A stretch of 64,000 nucleotides of DNA from Lactuca virosa (lineage: Eukaryota > Streptophyta > Magnoliopsida > Asterales > Asteraceae). Each line of letters begins with the position of its first letter. The first letter of the stretch is position 1. This document shows, one piece after another, positions 21,481 through 31,523 of this stretch. Made by a program: the position numbers and the translations under genes. Location of the stretch: contig CAKMRJ010003334.1 of NCBI GenBank assembly GCA_928212115.1, positions 106,383,633 to 106,447,632 on the forward strand, in the 5' to 3' direction. The notes below the pieces were generated by a model, which was not told the DNA's origin, ran no database searches, and worked only from the letters and a program-made list of their open reading frames with translations.

Positions 21481-22233
21481 TGTTGGATTAATGTCTAAGT
21501 CCATAACTATAATTGGTAAGACTTGACCCGACCCGGCATGGTCCATTTGGGTTGCATGGCATCATGCATTTGGATAGACTATAATGAGAGAAATAACACT
21601 TAAGGTTGGTTAATATATTATAAGTTCTAATATATTAATAAGGTTATTTAATTAGTATTGGTCAAGAATTAATTTGGAATTAATTAAGTGATCAAAAGGA
21701 GACTAATTAAATATATGGGTTGATTGTGTAAATCATTCATTCTTATATATGTGGGCTTGTGATCCAAGATTCCTTATGTTGGACTAAGTCCATGGGGTGA
21801 CCCATGGATACTCCATGGAGGTTAAAATCCATGGAGCATAAGGAATGGGTAAAGTTATGAGTTACATGGTGTAACCCTAATAGCCACCATATAAAAGAAT
21901 CTCATGGCTCAAGAAATCGTGCACTAATGTGTGAGTGTGAGGGCTAGACGATTTCAAGGAGTGTTCAAGTTTCTCTCAAGTTATTCCAAGTGTATTTGGT
22001 GTTGTGTGAACCATTTGAGGTGTCACACTTGGGGCACTAGGCACTCAAGCTTCATGAAGACATTCTACATCAAAGAGGTATGTATTATATCTTGTTATAT
22101 TTATTATTTTGTATGCTAGATTAGGATAATACCTTGGATGTTCATAATTGTATGTATAATAGAGAAAACATAGATCCAAGGTATTTAGGGTTGCATGTAC
22201 ACTTAGGAGTGTTAGAATGCTCAAAACCCAACA
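21481..22233 (+). repeat. 5' LTR of non-autonomous copia element
   Basis: TGTTGGATTAATGTC to AAAACCCAACA, 753 bp. TATA box TATAAAAG at 21890-21897. Same length as the 3' LTR with about five substitutions and no visible indel. Confidence 0.95.
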
Positions 22234-22234
22234 G

Positions 22235-22246
22235 TGGTATCAGAGC
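22235..22246 (+). other. Primer binding site of non-autonomous copia element
   Basis: TGGTATCAGAGC, one base after the 5' LTR, complementary to initiator tRNA-Met. Confidence 0.93.
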
Positions 22247-22590
22247 CTAGGCTTGTTTTCTTGTTATACTTGCAAAAGTAGCTGAAAAATCGAGTTGGAT
22301 GCATATATTCGATTGTTTTGGCTGGAATTGGACTAGGAACATTACCCTAAGATGTTTTTGGACTTATAAACTTGTTTTTGATGTGGTAATGTTCATGCTA
22401 ATCCAATTTCTAAGATAATTGTCATAATTTCAAGATTTGTATTAGTTTGTATGTTCATGCTAATTTCTTGAAGATTGATGATTTGAATTATCTTGTTCTT
22501 ATGAGGTTCTTAGATTAATAGAAAAGTTGTGTGAAATAGTTGTTTTCAATCCATTTTAATCTAAGAGTTGATTCCAAAGTGTGTTTTTGT

Positions 22591-22606
22591 AACTTGTCCT
22601 CAAGTT
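22591..22606 (+). ncRNA. Stem-loop, ACTTG-TCCT-CAAGT type, copy 1
   Basis: AACTTG-TCCT-CAAGTT: 6-bp stem with a TCCT tetraloop; outer bases do not pair well. Shortest of the four. Confidence 0.55.
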
Positions 22607-22700
22607 CTATGAAAAGTCACATTTAAGAATCATAAAACTCATAAAAGTTGGCAAAGGTTACAAAATGAAGAGTCTAGTTCTAATTAAATGGTTTTATGAC

Positions 22701-22726
22701 TCCATAACTTGTCCTCAAGTTATGGA
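22701..22726 (+). ncRNA. Stem-loop, ACTTG-TCCT-CAAGT type, copy 2
   Basis: Perfect 11-bp stem (TCCATAACTTG with its complement) closed by a TCCT tetraloop. Confidence 0.7.
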
Positions 22727-22830
22727 GGTTCAAGAGTCTCTTCATTAAATTAAAAAAAAAGTAACCTTAATTAGTTCCATAAGTTACAATAAAACAAAAG
22801 TTATTTTTTTTTATTAATTAGTTTAAAGTC

Positions 22831-22858
22831 TTCCATAACTTGTTCTCAAGTTATGGAA
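22831..22858 (+). ncRNA. Stem-loop, ACTTG-TTCT-CAAGT type, copy 3
   Basis: Perfect 12-bp stem (TTCCATAACTTG with its complement), TTCT tetraloop. Confidence 0.7.
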
Positions 22859-22932
22859 CTTGAAGCGTTTTTTTTTTAATTAAAACTACTTTAAACTCAT
22901 AAGTTATGGAATTAATTAGTTTTGAATAGTTT

Positions 22933-22954
22933 CAAAACTTGCCCTCAAGTTTTG
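22933..22954 (+). ncRNA. Stem-loop, ACTTG-CCCT-CAAGT type, copy 4
   Basis: Perfect 9-bp stem (CAAAACTTG with its complement), CCCT tetraloop. The outer stem differs from copies 2 and 3 (CAAA/TTTG in place of CCATA/TATGG) but pairs fully. Confidence 0.7.
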
Positions 22955-23348
22955 GAATTTGAAAAGTTTTCACTTATGAATACTTTAATTCCAAGTTAGC
23001 CCTTAGAATTTTAAAAGTTAAAATTCAACCCTTATACTTTATAATATTATAAGTTAATAATATTTATATATATGTATAAGAGTAAAGTCGGTCTTACCGT
23101 TAGTAGGCCTCATTCACGAAGCCGGTCTATAAGGGGGGTATAAGTTTACTGCCTATAAAATGGCAGTTTAATGGGTGTCCACTCTCACCCACCGCTTCCT
23201 TGACTGGTGGAGGGTCGTTAGCCAAACGGGTAGGACAAGGACTATAATTCTCCTTTCATTAAAAGTATTAATGATAAATACTAAGTAACTAAACTCTTAT
23301 TAATACCCAATCTTAGTTACTTTGGAAAATGTGAATTTGGTGCTAACC

Positions 23349-23456
23349 CATGAAATTACACTTTGCACTTTGCTTAAGTCGTTAGTGGAGCGTGTGTGGT
23401 TAACCGGCACACTAACCTGGACTTAACAAGGTAGGCAAAGGGTAACTTAATATTTA
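23349..23456 (+). ncRNA. Long stem-loop with GGTTAACCGG loop
   Basis: Inner arms GTTAGTG/CACTAAC, then TTAAGTC/GACTTAA, then a CTTTGC/GCAAAG block, give an imperfect stem of about 25 bp around GTGTGTGGTTAACCGGCA. The equivalent at 8606-8698 has different outer arms (CACCTTG with CAAGGGTG) that still pair. Confidence 0.7.
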
Positions 23457-23463
23457 TCATAGT

Positions 23464-23499
23464 ATCGGTGGAGCGTGTGTGGTTAACCGGCACACTGAT
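23464..23499 (+). ncRNA. Second stem-loop with GGTTAACCGG loop
   Basis: Arms ATCGGTG/CACTGAT around GAGCGTGTGTGGTTAACC. In the related element (8713-8748) the arms are ATCAATG/CATTGAT: both sides changed together and pairing is kept. Confidence 0.72.
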
Positions 23500-23552
23500 T
23501 AAGGGGTAAATATTAAGGGTACCAAGTATATTTGCATGGTTATTCACACCTT

Positions 23553-23585
23553 GTTTTGTGATCTTCGGCATCCCAGTCACAGAAC
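23553..23585 (+). ncRNA. Stem-loop with CGGCATCCC loop, leader copy 1
   Basis: Arms GTTTTGTGA/TCACAGAAC pair over 9 bp with one G-U; the 15-nt loop contains CGGCATCCC. The equivalent at 8805-8835 has arms GTTTGTGA/TTACAAAC. Confidence 0.7.
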
Positions 23586-23732
23586 CTGAAGGGCACACTC
23601 GAGATTCAAACATGCCTTTGAACAGTTCAATGAATCTCAAAGATCTAGGACTTTCAAATCCAATTAAAACCTAATAAATTATTTCGTTTTTCATGGTGGA
23701 AATTGGTGAATCGTCATTCACCTACCTTCAAA

Positions 23733-23779
23733 TATTTTATAGCTTGGATTACGGCATCCCTCTTCTAAGTTATAAAATA
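23733..23779 (+). ncRNA. Stem-loop with ATTACGGCATCCC loop, leader copy 2
   Basis: Arms TATTTTATAGCTT and AAGTTATAAAATA pair over 13 bp (one G-U) around a 21-nt loop holding ATTACGGCATCCCTCTTC. The equivalent at 8981-9029 has quite different arms (AATAATTTATGATTA with TAATTGTGAATTATT) and the same loop. Confidence 0.78.
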
Positions 23780-23879
23780 GTTTGTTGGGTCCTAGCCTTA
23801 ATATTTCATATTGGGTGTCATATTAAGGACTTTAAATCAACTATCTTGAATATCTCCCAAAAAGATGTCTGGTCTAGAC

Positions 23880-24480
23880 ATTTATGATCTTCCCAAATCT
23901 CTTGAAACAAGCTTTCCTAAATGAAGATGATGTCCCATGTATATCATACTTCTTTCACCTCCTCCAATTATTCTCCCTAACCCACAAGTTCCTAAAAAGT
24001 TTAAGGTCACTCAAGCCCTATTGGCAAGGCAAGGTCTAGGTGTGATCACATCTTGGAGATGTAGTCACATATTGACAAGCCGGGAGAGTTAGGTGTCAAA
24101 GTCTTGAGAAAGTTGGTGGCTCAACTACTTTCTAAGTCACATAGTGAGTTCTTTTGGGAATCCTATGAAACAGATTAAGACAAGACCCTTAATGATCTTA
24201 TCTATTTGCTAAGATCAACTTCCTAAAACGCTATGGACATTGACAATGATGACATTGGATATCCAGTAAAGCTCTCTCTTCCCAATGGAAAGGGATCGGC
24301 CATAGTCAACTCGGTTGACCCAATGGTAAAGAGAGAGGCGAAGTCTGAGATAGTCTCATTATCAAGGGTCCATAGGTAACTATTGCCAAAGGAAGGGGCA
24401 TTGGTTACGAAGCTGCCAAATTTACCTAAGGATGTTAAAGTCAATAAGTTTGGCTCTACTTCAGGTAAAGTCCATTGTCT
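23880..24480 (+). pseudogene. Vestige of copia gag
   Basis: Broken frames with weak Gag-like text: a stretch around FLNEDDVPCISYF, then KKFKVTQAL, then (after further stops) LNDLIYLLR near 24200. No frame is open beyond about 75 codons and there is no zinc knuckle. Identification rests on position after the leader and on faint similarity to copia Gag cores; treat it as tentative. Confidence 0.35.
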
Positions 24481-25987
24481 AACTCTGTTAAGTACATGCT
24501 GATTCTGATCGCGAAGATGGATTTCAATCGCATGGCTCGGTGATCAGAATTTTGGGCTATTACTTAAGAGTTATGATATTTATATTGCTTAGGAATAGAT
24601 AACAACAAGGTTTTCATATGGATTGTAAGGATAAGTTTTTCCGCAAAGTTTTAAAATAAAAGAAAAAGGTTTTGATTTTATTTATTTTAAGTATCCTTAC
24701 AATGGCATTTGTGAAAAGTTGTTGCTTATAAGATTCCATTGATAGCAATATTGGAAAATGGATTTGATTCTTTCATTTGTGGTAGTGTCTAAATTTACCA
24801 AATCAGGAAAGTTCCTCATCGCCCAAGTTTCAATTGGACCGAAACTTGGATTCATGCAAGTTGAATAGTATGATGAATGAGAACTTTCAAGCATTGGAAA
24901 ATCAAGACTAATTACTTGTTCACATGGATGTGTGAGTCAAGTGAAGGACTAAAGGGATCGAGTACACATTCTTTTTGCACTGGTCATGTCCACCACAAAG
25001 CTCGTTAAGACTATTTGATTTACTAAAGTTTAGCAAATACGGTTATACTTACAAGTTTAAGTATAATTCTGAAACATTGGAAAAGTCTCAATGTATGGCA
25101 GAACGAATGGGAAGAATCAAATTAGGGAGAAAGATAAAAGTTTCTCAAATCTGAAAAGATGGGAGAGTACTTTAGTATCATGTTTGTGATCATCTTAATG
25201 ATTTAGAAATCATATCACAATTAGTCCTCTAAAGGTCATCTTAGTGCATTCTTATGACTAAGAAGAGGAGTCATGAATTGTTGAAATGGTTAGATCAGGA
25301 AGATGAGTCATACTTCGTTCCAAAAGAATTCTTAGAGTCATACTCCAAGATTGTAACTTGAGTGACATATCTTAAGAAAGGTTTAAAACACTTGTCAAAT
25401 GTAAGAGTAAAAGTGTCCTACTCTTGTACATTTGAAATTGGTAAGTTGTGATGTTTTGGATAAAACAAAGACCAACTAAGGCCAATTGTGTGAAGTGTTT
25501 GTCTTGATAAAGAATCCGCACTATCTCTTGAATATTTGGCAAGATAGTCTTATATGTCAAGAGGATAGTGGGAGTCTTAAAGATCCTAAAAAAAATTCAA
25601 GAACTAATCAAGAATAAAACCTGAGGTTCTTCACTAGCACACGACTTGAGGTTTATAACCTATCGTGTTAACATATTCTGTGCCCATTCCAGTTAAAGTT
25701 GGCTTTGCATAGGAGTTCTGAAAGTTCTCAATTGGTTGCATAACAACTTGGAAGCAATGGCAGGCCCTGTACTGCCAGGTGGCAAGAAGTTAAGATTGCA
25801 TAAGTTCAGTCCATATGAGTTTGGATTTGTCATTATCCTTGTCTTGTGACTATGGTTTTTTGACGATTCACATGGATAAGAACACATACACCATAAAATC
25901 TAAGGGTCATAAGGTTTCTCTCCGATTCATGAAAATGATGGTGAGGAAACACTTCCACCAAGTAGATTTGAAGCAGATGGCAAAAGG

Positions 25988-26047
25988 TCTAAACAATTGA
26001 AACTATGATTACGACATCCCTTTTCATAGTTCTGAAATTGTTTAGAC
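25988..26047 (+). ncRNA. Stem-loop with ATTACGACATCCC loop, internal copy 3
   Basis: Left arm TCTAAACAATT..ACTATG and right arm CATAGT..AATTGTTTAGA form a stem of about 20 bp with a 2-nt bulge and an A-C mismatch, around a 17-nt loop ATTACGACATCCCTTTTC. Arms are unrelated to those of the leader copies; only the loop is shared. Confidence 0.78.
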
Positions 26048-26089
26048 ACACATGCATGCTATCTAAGGAAAGGTGTATGATTGGATAAA

Positions 26090-26240
26090 GTTTTATCAAA
26101 GCATCTCGTATCAGAAATCTGAACTTTGGTAAGAAAGTCAATAAAGTATTGATTTCTAGAAGTCCAGCTGATTTCTGAGTACATGTCAAAGCTAGTGGGA
26201 TCATAAGTGTTATGCTAATAATCATCATGTTAGTGGGAGC
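26090..26240 (+). pseudogene. Vestige of copia RT region
   Basis: Short, broken similarity to the RT part of the related element: AAGCATCTCG, TTTCTAGAAGT, TGTCAAAGCTAGTGGGA and a TTAGTGGGAGCAT phrase match 12044-12150 in order. No YVDD motif or open frame remains. Confidence 0.4.
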
Positions 26241-26481
26241 ATGATAATTATTGTTAGTGTTGCAAGTTAGCAATGTTAATTATAGAAAACAAAAGTTTCA
26301 ATTCGTGAGGCTGCAGGGATTGAAAAAGTTGTTTTGCTATAATTAAGGGAGAGGAAATTATACTTCATTTCAATTCTAAAGGCTTAGATTGAGACCTTAA
26401 TCATCTTTAGTCAAGAATATATATATATATATATGAATTTCATGTTGGATTGGTTCAACTTAAGGAAATTCTATATATTGC

Positions 26482-26538
26482 GTTCTCAAAATTCGATTAT
26501 GATTACGGCATCCCTCTTCATAGTCAAATTTTGAAAAC
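26482..26538 (+). ncRNA. Stem-loop with ATTACGGCATCCC loop, internal copy 4
   Basis: 20-nt arms GTTCTCAAAATTCGATTATG and CATAGTCAAATTTTGAAAAC pair at 18 of 20 positions (one G-U, two mismatches) around a 17-nt loop ATTACGGCATCCCTCTT. The innermost CTATG/CATAG-like pairs resemble copy 3; the rest of the stem does not. Confidence 0.8.
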
Positions 26539-27484
26539 ATGGCAAATAAAAATATTGTAGCAAAAGACTGGTCTAGAATCATGTCTTTATGTGAGACATC
26601 ATGAATCGTGTACCATTTGCTTTGGGTACAGGATCGATTGCATGTGCTATAATATTTGTCATTTCTAAATTTTTCCAAATGCCCAGAGGCATTAAGAAGG
26701 GAAAAGGTCTAGAATTGGATATGACTAAAATGATTAAGCAATTGTCGAGTTACAATCTGAGGTTTACCAAAGATTGGTTGCTCAGGGACAGTTGGAAGTA
26801 TAGTCCTAATTTTAGAAGGACCATATTGACATATTCTGAAAAGAGGCATCTCTTATTCAGAAGTGATAGTCAAAATGAGAACATGGAGTTGTCTCCATAG
26901 GTGGAAGTTATCTGTGTAAGATTAGAAAACTTAATGCAAGAAGCATGTCCAAAGCAATGTACTTTGAATATGAGACTTAGTTTCCATGGAGTTGATCTCC
27001 ATTGGAATACCTTATAATGACTGTTGACAAGTCTTTGTGACTTTGTACATATTCATTACAGGAGGGTCAGTGCATATAAGTTTAAAATCTAAACAGATTT
27101 CGATAAATGATAGGAATTTGAAATTCTCACATTTTTCGATAAGGATTTGGGAGTGTGAAATTAGAATCATTGAAATTATGTTCAATTGGTTTATTTCACA
27201 AAGTAAGGATCATAGACAAACATAGAGTGCATACTTGGTGTATGGCAAAGCTATTGTTTAAGAAAAACATAGTGTACATGCTTGGAGCATGGGACAACTA
27301 GTGTTTTTAATTCAAGTATAAAGTTGATAAAACCGAAACAATGAATAATGAGTAATCAGTATGGTGATAAATAAAAGTGTTTATTTATATTCATAGGGTT
27401 TGATACCATATTTGATTCATTTATTCTTGTGTTTCACTTTGCATGTTTTGACTTCCAGAATAACTAAGTCGCTCTTCCTGAATG

Positions 27485-28180
27485 ATTAAGTTATTCAAAC
27501 CATCCACAGTCGGTCATATGTTGGAAGTAGATATGAATCAAGACTGTCATGGGTTGGTTTGTAGAGGTCCAAATTGGTGGACAAAGTGGTGCTACAACAC
27601 TCATGAGTGCTCATAAGTTCTGAGTATTGGATTCAACCCGCGCTCATTTGAATCACTTCATGGATTTTATCACGAGTGATCATGAGACGATAATATCTTA
27701 TATTCTTCAAACCTAGAGATATGAGTTGTTACTATGAGTTGGTTATACATTGATTGCACGAAAACGCATTGGTAACTCGATGTTATAAAACGTTCCTTTG
27801 TGTATGATTCAACAAGTAGTAGAACAAGCCATATGAGTCGAAGTTTATCCATTCCTTTTACCTTCGGGATAAAAGCGATATCTGTGGGCCCCTCGATGAT
27901 TTAAAGATGATACATGTGAGTGCTTGGCCAAGCCAGGACTGATTTGATTTGTTCAATCAGTCAGTCATCATGAATCAGAAATCGGGAAACAACAAATGGA
28001 CAGAGAGAATGATTGATAATCCATGTCTCAGTCCATATGATATCTAGAATGGAGGAATATATGATCCCTTATCTAATGGACAAGTCATTAACAAAGGTCA
28101 GAGTTCGACAGAAGCTTTTGAGAGCTACGATTGCTGATCGGTTCCTGAAGTCATACGCAATAATAGTTTTAGACTTATCC
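27485..28180 (+). other. Non-coding 3' region shared with related copia element
   Basis: Aligns with 12195-12900. No coding frame. Lies between the pol vestige and the PPT. Confidence 0.65.
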
Positions 28181-28191
28181 AAGTGGGAGAC
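28181..28191 (+). other. Polypurine tract
   Basis: AAGTGGGAGAC immediately before the 3' LTR; identical to the tract at 12901-12911. Confidence 0.88.
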
Positions 28192-28944
28192 TGTTGGATT
28201 AATGTCTAAGTCCATAACTATAATTGGTAAGACTTGACCCGACCCAGCATAGTCCATTTGGGTTGCATGGCATCATGCATTTGGATAGACTATAATGAGA
28301 GAAATAACACTTAAGGTTGGTTAATATATTATAAGTTCTAATATATTAATAAGGTTATTTAATTAGTATTGATCAAGAATTAATTTGGAATTAATTAAGT
28401 GATCAAAAGGAGACTAATTAAATATATGGGTTGATTGTGTAAATCATTCATTCTTATATATGTGGGCTTGTGATCCAAGATTCCTTATGTTGGACTAAGT
28501 CCATGGGGTGACCCATGGATACTCCATGGAGGTTAAAATCCATGGAGCATAAGGAATGGGTAAAGTTATGAGTTACATGGTGTAACCCTAATAGCCACCA
28601 TATAAAAGAATCTCATGGCTCAAGAAATCGTGCACTAATGTGTGAGTGTGAGGGCTAGACGATTTCAAGGATTGTTCAAGTTTCTCTCAAGTTATTCCAA
28701 GTGTATTTGGTGTTGTGTGAACCATTTGAGGTGTCACACTTGGGGCACTAGGCACTCAAGCTTCATGAAGACATTCTACATCAAAGAGGTATGTATTCTA
28801 TCTTGTTATATTTATTATTTTGTATGCTAGATTAGGATAATACCTTGGATGTTCATAATTGTATGTATAATAGAGAAAACATAGATCCAAGGTATTTAGG
28901 GTTGCATGTACACTTAGGAGTGTTAGAATGCTCAAAACCCAACA
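28192..28944 (+). repeat. 3' LTR of non-autonomous copia element
   Basis: 753 bp, about five substitutions from the 5' LTR (for example near positions 54 and 59 of the LTR). TATA box at 28601-28608. Followed by the ATGTT target duplication. Confidence 0.95.
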
Positions 28945-28949
28945 ATGTT

Positions 28950-30687
28950 ATGTTATGTTATGATATGATTTTGAGAACTGCATGCTAGATTAGGGCTAAG
29001 GATCTAGGAAGGATGCCTTATATGCCTATTGTATGTGCTTGTAGACTTGCATGCTAGTACTGATCAGTCAGTAATAGGATAGCATGTTTAGGTTATGCCT
29101 GATTGTATGAGCCTTTGAATTACATGTATAGATCCCTGACTAGAGGATAGAAAGGTTTGATTGGAATATGATGGTTAGATTTTCCATGGTCTGAATGTTG
29201 CTTGCTTTGTGCTTTGTGGGACTCTTAGTAATGTGAGATAACTATATTCATGAGGTAGCTAGCTGACATTACTGGGAATCTTTCAGCAGCCGAGGACTGG
29301 GTGAGTTTGGGAACCTAGGAAAGCCTAGGATATGTTTCAGTGGGTTGGTAGCGAGGTTTAGTGAGACTTGGGTGCATCAGATTGAGGAAGTGACTTGGAG
29401 GATCCGAGAGGATTGCTGAGGAAAGTATGGATAGGTGTGGAAGGTAGTATTGGGCCCGTACTACTGAAAGCACAGGATCCATACTCGAATCGGTAAGAGC
29501 CTTGGAGAATCCGAGAAGCTTCGGGGAAGAGTTTGTGACCCGGTTTGGGGACAGAGGATGTTCCAGTTATTGCAGCTTAGCCTTGGTCAAGTGAGCTAGT
29601 GAGCGTGACAGGGTGTCAGACCCTGAAGGACATGATTTCCAAGAGGTTGCAGGTGCGAGATCGATTTGGAGCACTTTAAGAAGAGAGGTTCGTGCTAGGT
29701 GAGTATAGTAGAGGGTCCCGGGAAGAGACCCATCACTTCTGATCATAGGGTGAAAGGCCAGTAGGTCCTGAGTCGGTGCAGCACGTACAGGACAGTGCAC
29801 AAGGGAGTTTGTCGCTCCAAGGGTTTAGGCTACTACAGGGTAGCGGGGTTGGTCATGTCAGTAGAAGGTGATCAGTGTTCCTCCAGATGTTGTGGGTATG
29901 TCATCTTCTATTGCTACTAGATGGATGATGGGAATACGTATCGCTTGGGAATTATGAGTGAGTTTGGATAAGTCAGATCTCGGGTCGGTTTTCTGCTAGT
30001 TTCTGGGTTATCAAGGATCATATAGCATGTCGAAAAGTCCTTGATGAACCCACAAAGGGACGCATCTTGCGGAGTGGGTTCCGCGCGTACCGTTATCATT
30101 CCGGATCTTTGTCGGGATCTATGTAGGAGTATTATTTAGAGGATACTCGGTCAGGGTTGGAGTGATAGTTCTCCAGTGAAGTCAACGTTCAGGGGTTCTA
30201 TCATTGTTCAGGTATGGTCGGTAATTGTCTATGGATGAACTGTGGAGTTCAAGGCACTACCGTTGCTAGGACAGAGCTGGTAACATGAAGAGGGTAGTAT
30301 TAGTCGCGGGTGTTAGATGCATAAGTGGTTGCTGATAGGATGTTCAAGAGAATTGTATTTTCGCCTGGGCTGTGTTCGGTTAGAGTTCAGTGGTACTACA
30401 AGATTGGGAGTGGGAACGAGGATTCGTCAGCCAGAGTGAAGATTGAGGCCTTCAATTGACAGCATGTGAGATGGATTGAGGTGTCATACTGGACCAGATT
30501 TCAAGAGTACTCTTCAAGATTTCAGAGGATGGGCCGATCTTAAGGGTTTGACTGGTAATTGATCGTTAGCATTGGTAAGCTCAGATTGTCGGCAGGGGAC
30601 TATTAGGAAGTAAGAAGGATTGAGAATCCTTCAATTCTCACGTACCGTGAAGACTTAGTCGAATCTAAGTGGGGGAGAGACTTTTTT
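28950..30687 (+). other. Gypsy internal region, non-coding conserved part
   Basis: No open frame above about 75 codons. Part of it (about 29220-29500) is matched on the opposite strand in the other gypsy element at 47660-47910, for example GGTAGTATTGGGCCCGTACT and TGAAAGCACAGGATCC. Coding text is not recognisable, so this looks like a leader-type or gag-replacing non-coding block retained by the family. Confidence 0.55.
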
Positions 30688-31020
30688 GTAACGTTCTCCA
30701 AAAGTGAGTTCCGGTCGCGCGAGGTGCAATCTCTTGGGCACCTTGTCAACCAGAAGGGTATTCTGGTCGATCCGGCCAAGATAAAGGTCGTGATGCAGTG
30801 GGAGATTCTGAGGTCTCCAACTGAGATTTGGAGTTTCCTGGGTCTAGCAGGTTGTTACTGGAGGATTTATACGGGACGTCTCCGAGATTGTAGTTCCTTT
30901 GACCCGACTAACCAAGAAGTTGGTGGCCTTTCATTGAGGGCCTGAGCAGCAAGCAACCTTCGAGACTCTCAGACAGCAGATTTCGGGAACCAGGGTAGAG
31001 CTCCATTTAGGATTCAAGTT
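30688..31020 (+). pseudogene. Ty3/gypsy RT C-terminal fragment
   Basis: Reads SLGHLVNQKGILVDPAKIKV, then SPTEIWSFLGLAGCYWRIYT, the well-conserved plant gypsy RT segment, then GPEQQATFETL in another frame (RT/RNase H boundary). Only about 100 codons survive and frames shift. It identifies the element as Ty3/gypsy; enzymatic function is lost. Confidence 0.85.
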
Positions 31021-31060
31021 CAGTGGTGTGTTAGGTCGAGTGCGTGTTCGGCCCGGTTGG

Positions 31061-31523
31061 GAAAGTGTTGTAAGACTACAGGGGCAGCCGTAGCATTCAC
31101 TAGCAGTCAGATAGTATGGAAAGTGTTGTAAGACTACCGGGGGTAGCGGTAGCATTCACTAGTGTCAGGTAGTATGGAAAGTGTTGTAAGACTACGGGGG
31201 TAGCCGTAGCATTCACTACTGATCAGGTTGTATGGAAAGTGTTGTAAGACTACGGGGGTAGCCGTAGCATTCACTAACGATCAGGTAGTATGGAAAGTGT
31301 TGTAAGACTGCGGGGGTAGCCGTAGCACTCACTAGTGGTCAATTGGTATGGAAAGTGTTGTAAGACTACGGGGGTAGCCATAGCATTCACTAGTGGTCAG
31401 TTAGCATGGGAAGTGTTGTAAGACTGTGGGGGTAGTCGTAGCATTCACTAGCGGTCAGATAGTGATAGAGTGTCGTGAGACTGCGGGTGTAGCCGCAGCA
31501 TTCACTAGATTGGTAGATAGCAT
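31061..31523 (+). repeat. 58-bp tandem repeat, about 8 copies
   Basis: Unit: AAAGTGTTGTAAGACTACGG followed by GGGTAGCCGTAGCATTCACT and a variable tail. Each unit carries a small hairpin CTACGG-GGGTAG-CCGTAG; the last unit has CTGCGG/CCGCAG, a paired change. Fifty-eight is not a multiple of three, so the array cannot be a coding repeat. It replaces the expected RNase H region. Confidence 0.9.

Larger units (their letters stand above)
22247..23860 (+). other. Long structured leader of non-autonomous copia element
   Basis: About 1.6 kb without a coding frame, between PBS and the gag vestige. It contains three kinds of stem-loop: four with a constant ACTTG-YYCT-CAAGT tip (22591-22954), two with a GGTTAACCGG loop (about 23350-23455 and 23464-23499), and two with a CGGCATCCC loop (23553-23585 and 23733-23779). 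A further small hairpin, ACTGCC-TATAAAAT-GGCAGT, lies at about 23150-23170. The part from 23268 on is well conserved in the related element at 8506-9111. Confidence 0.85.
21481..28944 (+). mobile_element. Non-autonomous Ty1/copia element with near-identical LTRs
   Basis: Two 753-bp LTRs (21481-22233; 28192-28944), tRNA-Met PBS, PPT and a perfect 5-bp target duplication ATGTT (21476-21480; 28945-28949). By eye the LTRs differ at about five positions, so insertion was recent. Yet no reading frame over about 100 codons exists inside; only vestiges of gag and RT remain. It must have been copied by proteins supplied from elsewhere. The long leader (22247-23860) is full of stem-loops. Relatives: the element at 8506-13710 shares leader, 3' region and LTR. 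Confidence 0.95.

Noticed and set aside
26482..26538. microRNA precursor
   Set aside because: In microRNAs the stem arm is conserved and the loop varies. Here the loop is conserved and the stem varies.
31061..31523. CRISPR-like array of regular repeats
   Set aside because: Units are contiguous tandem repeats without unique spacers, in a plant retrotransposon.
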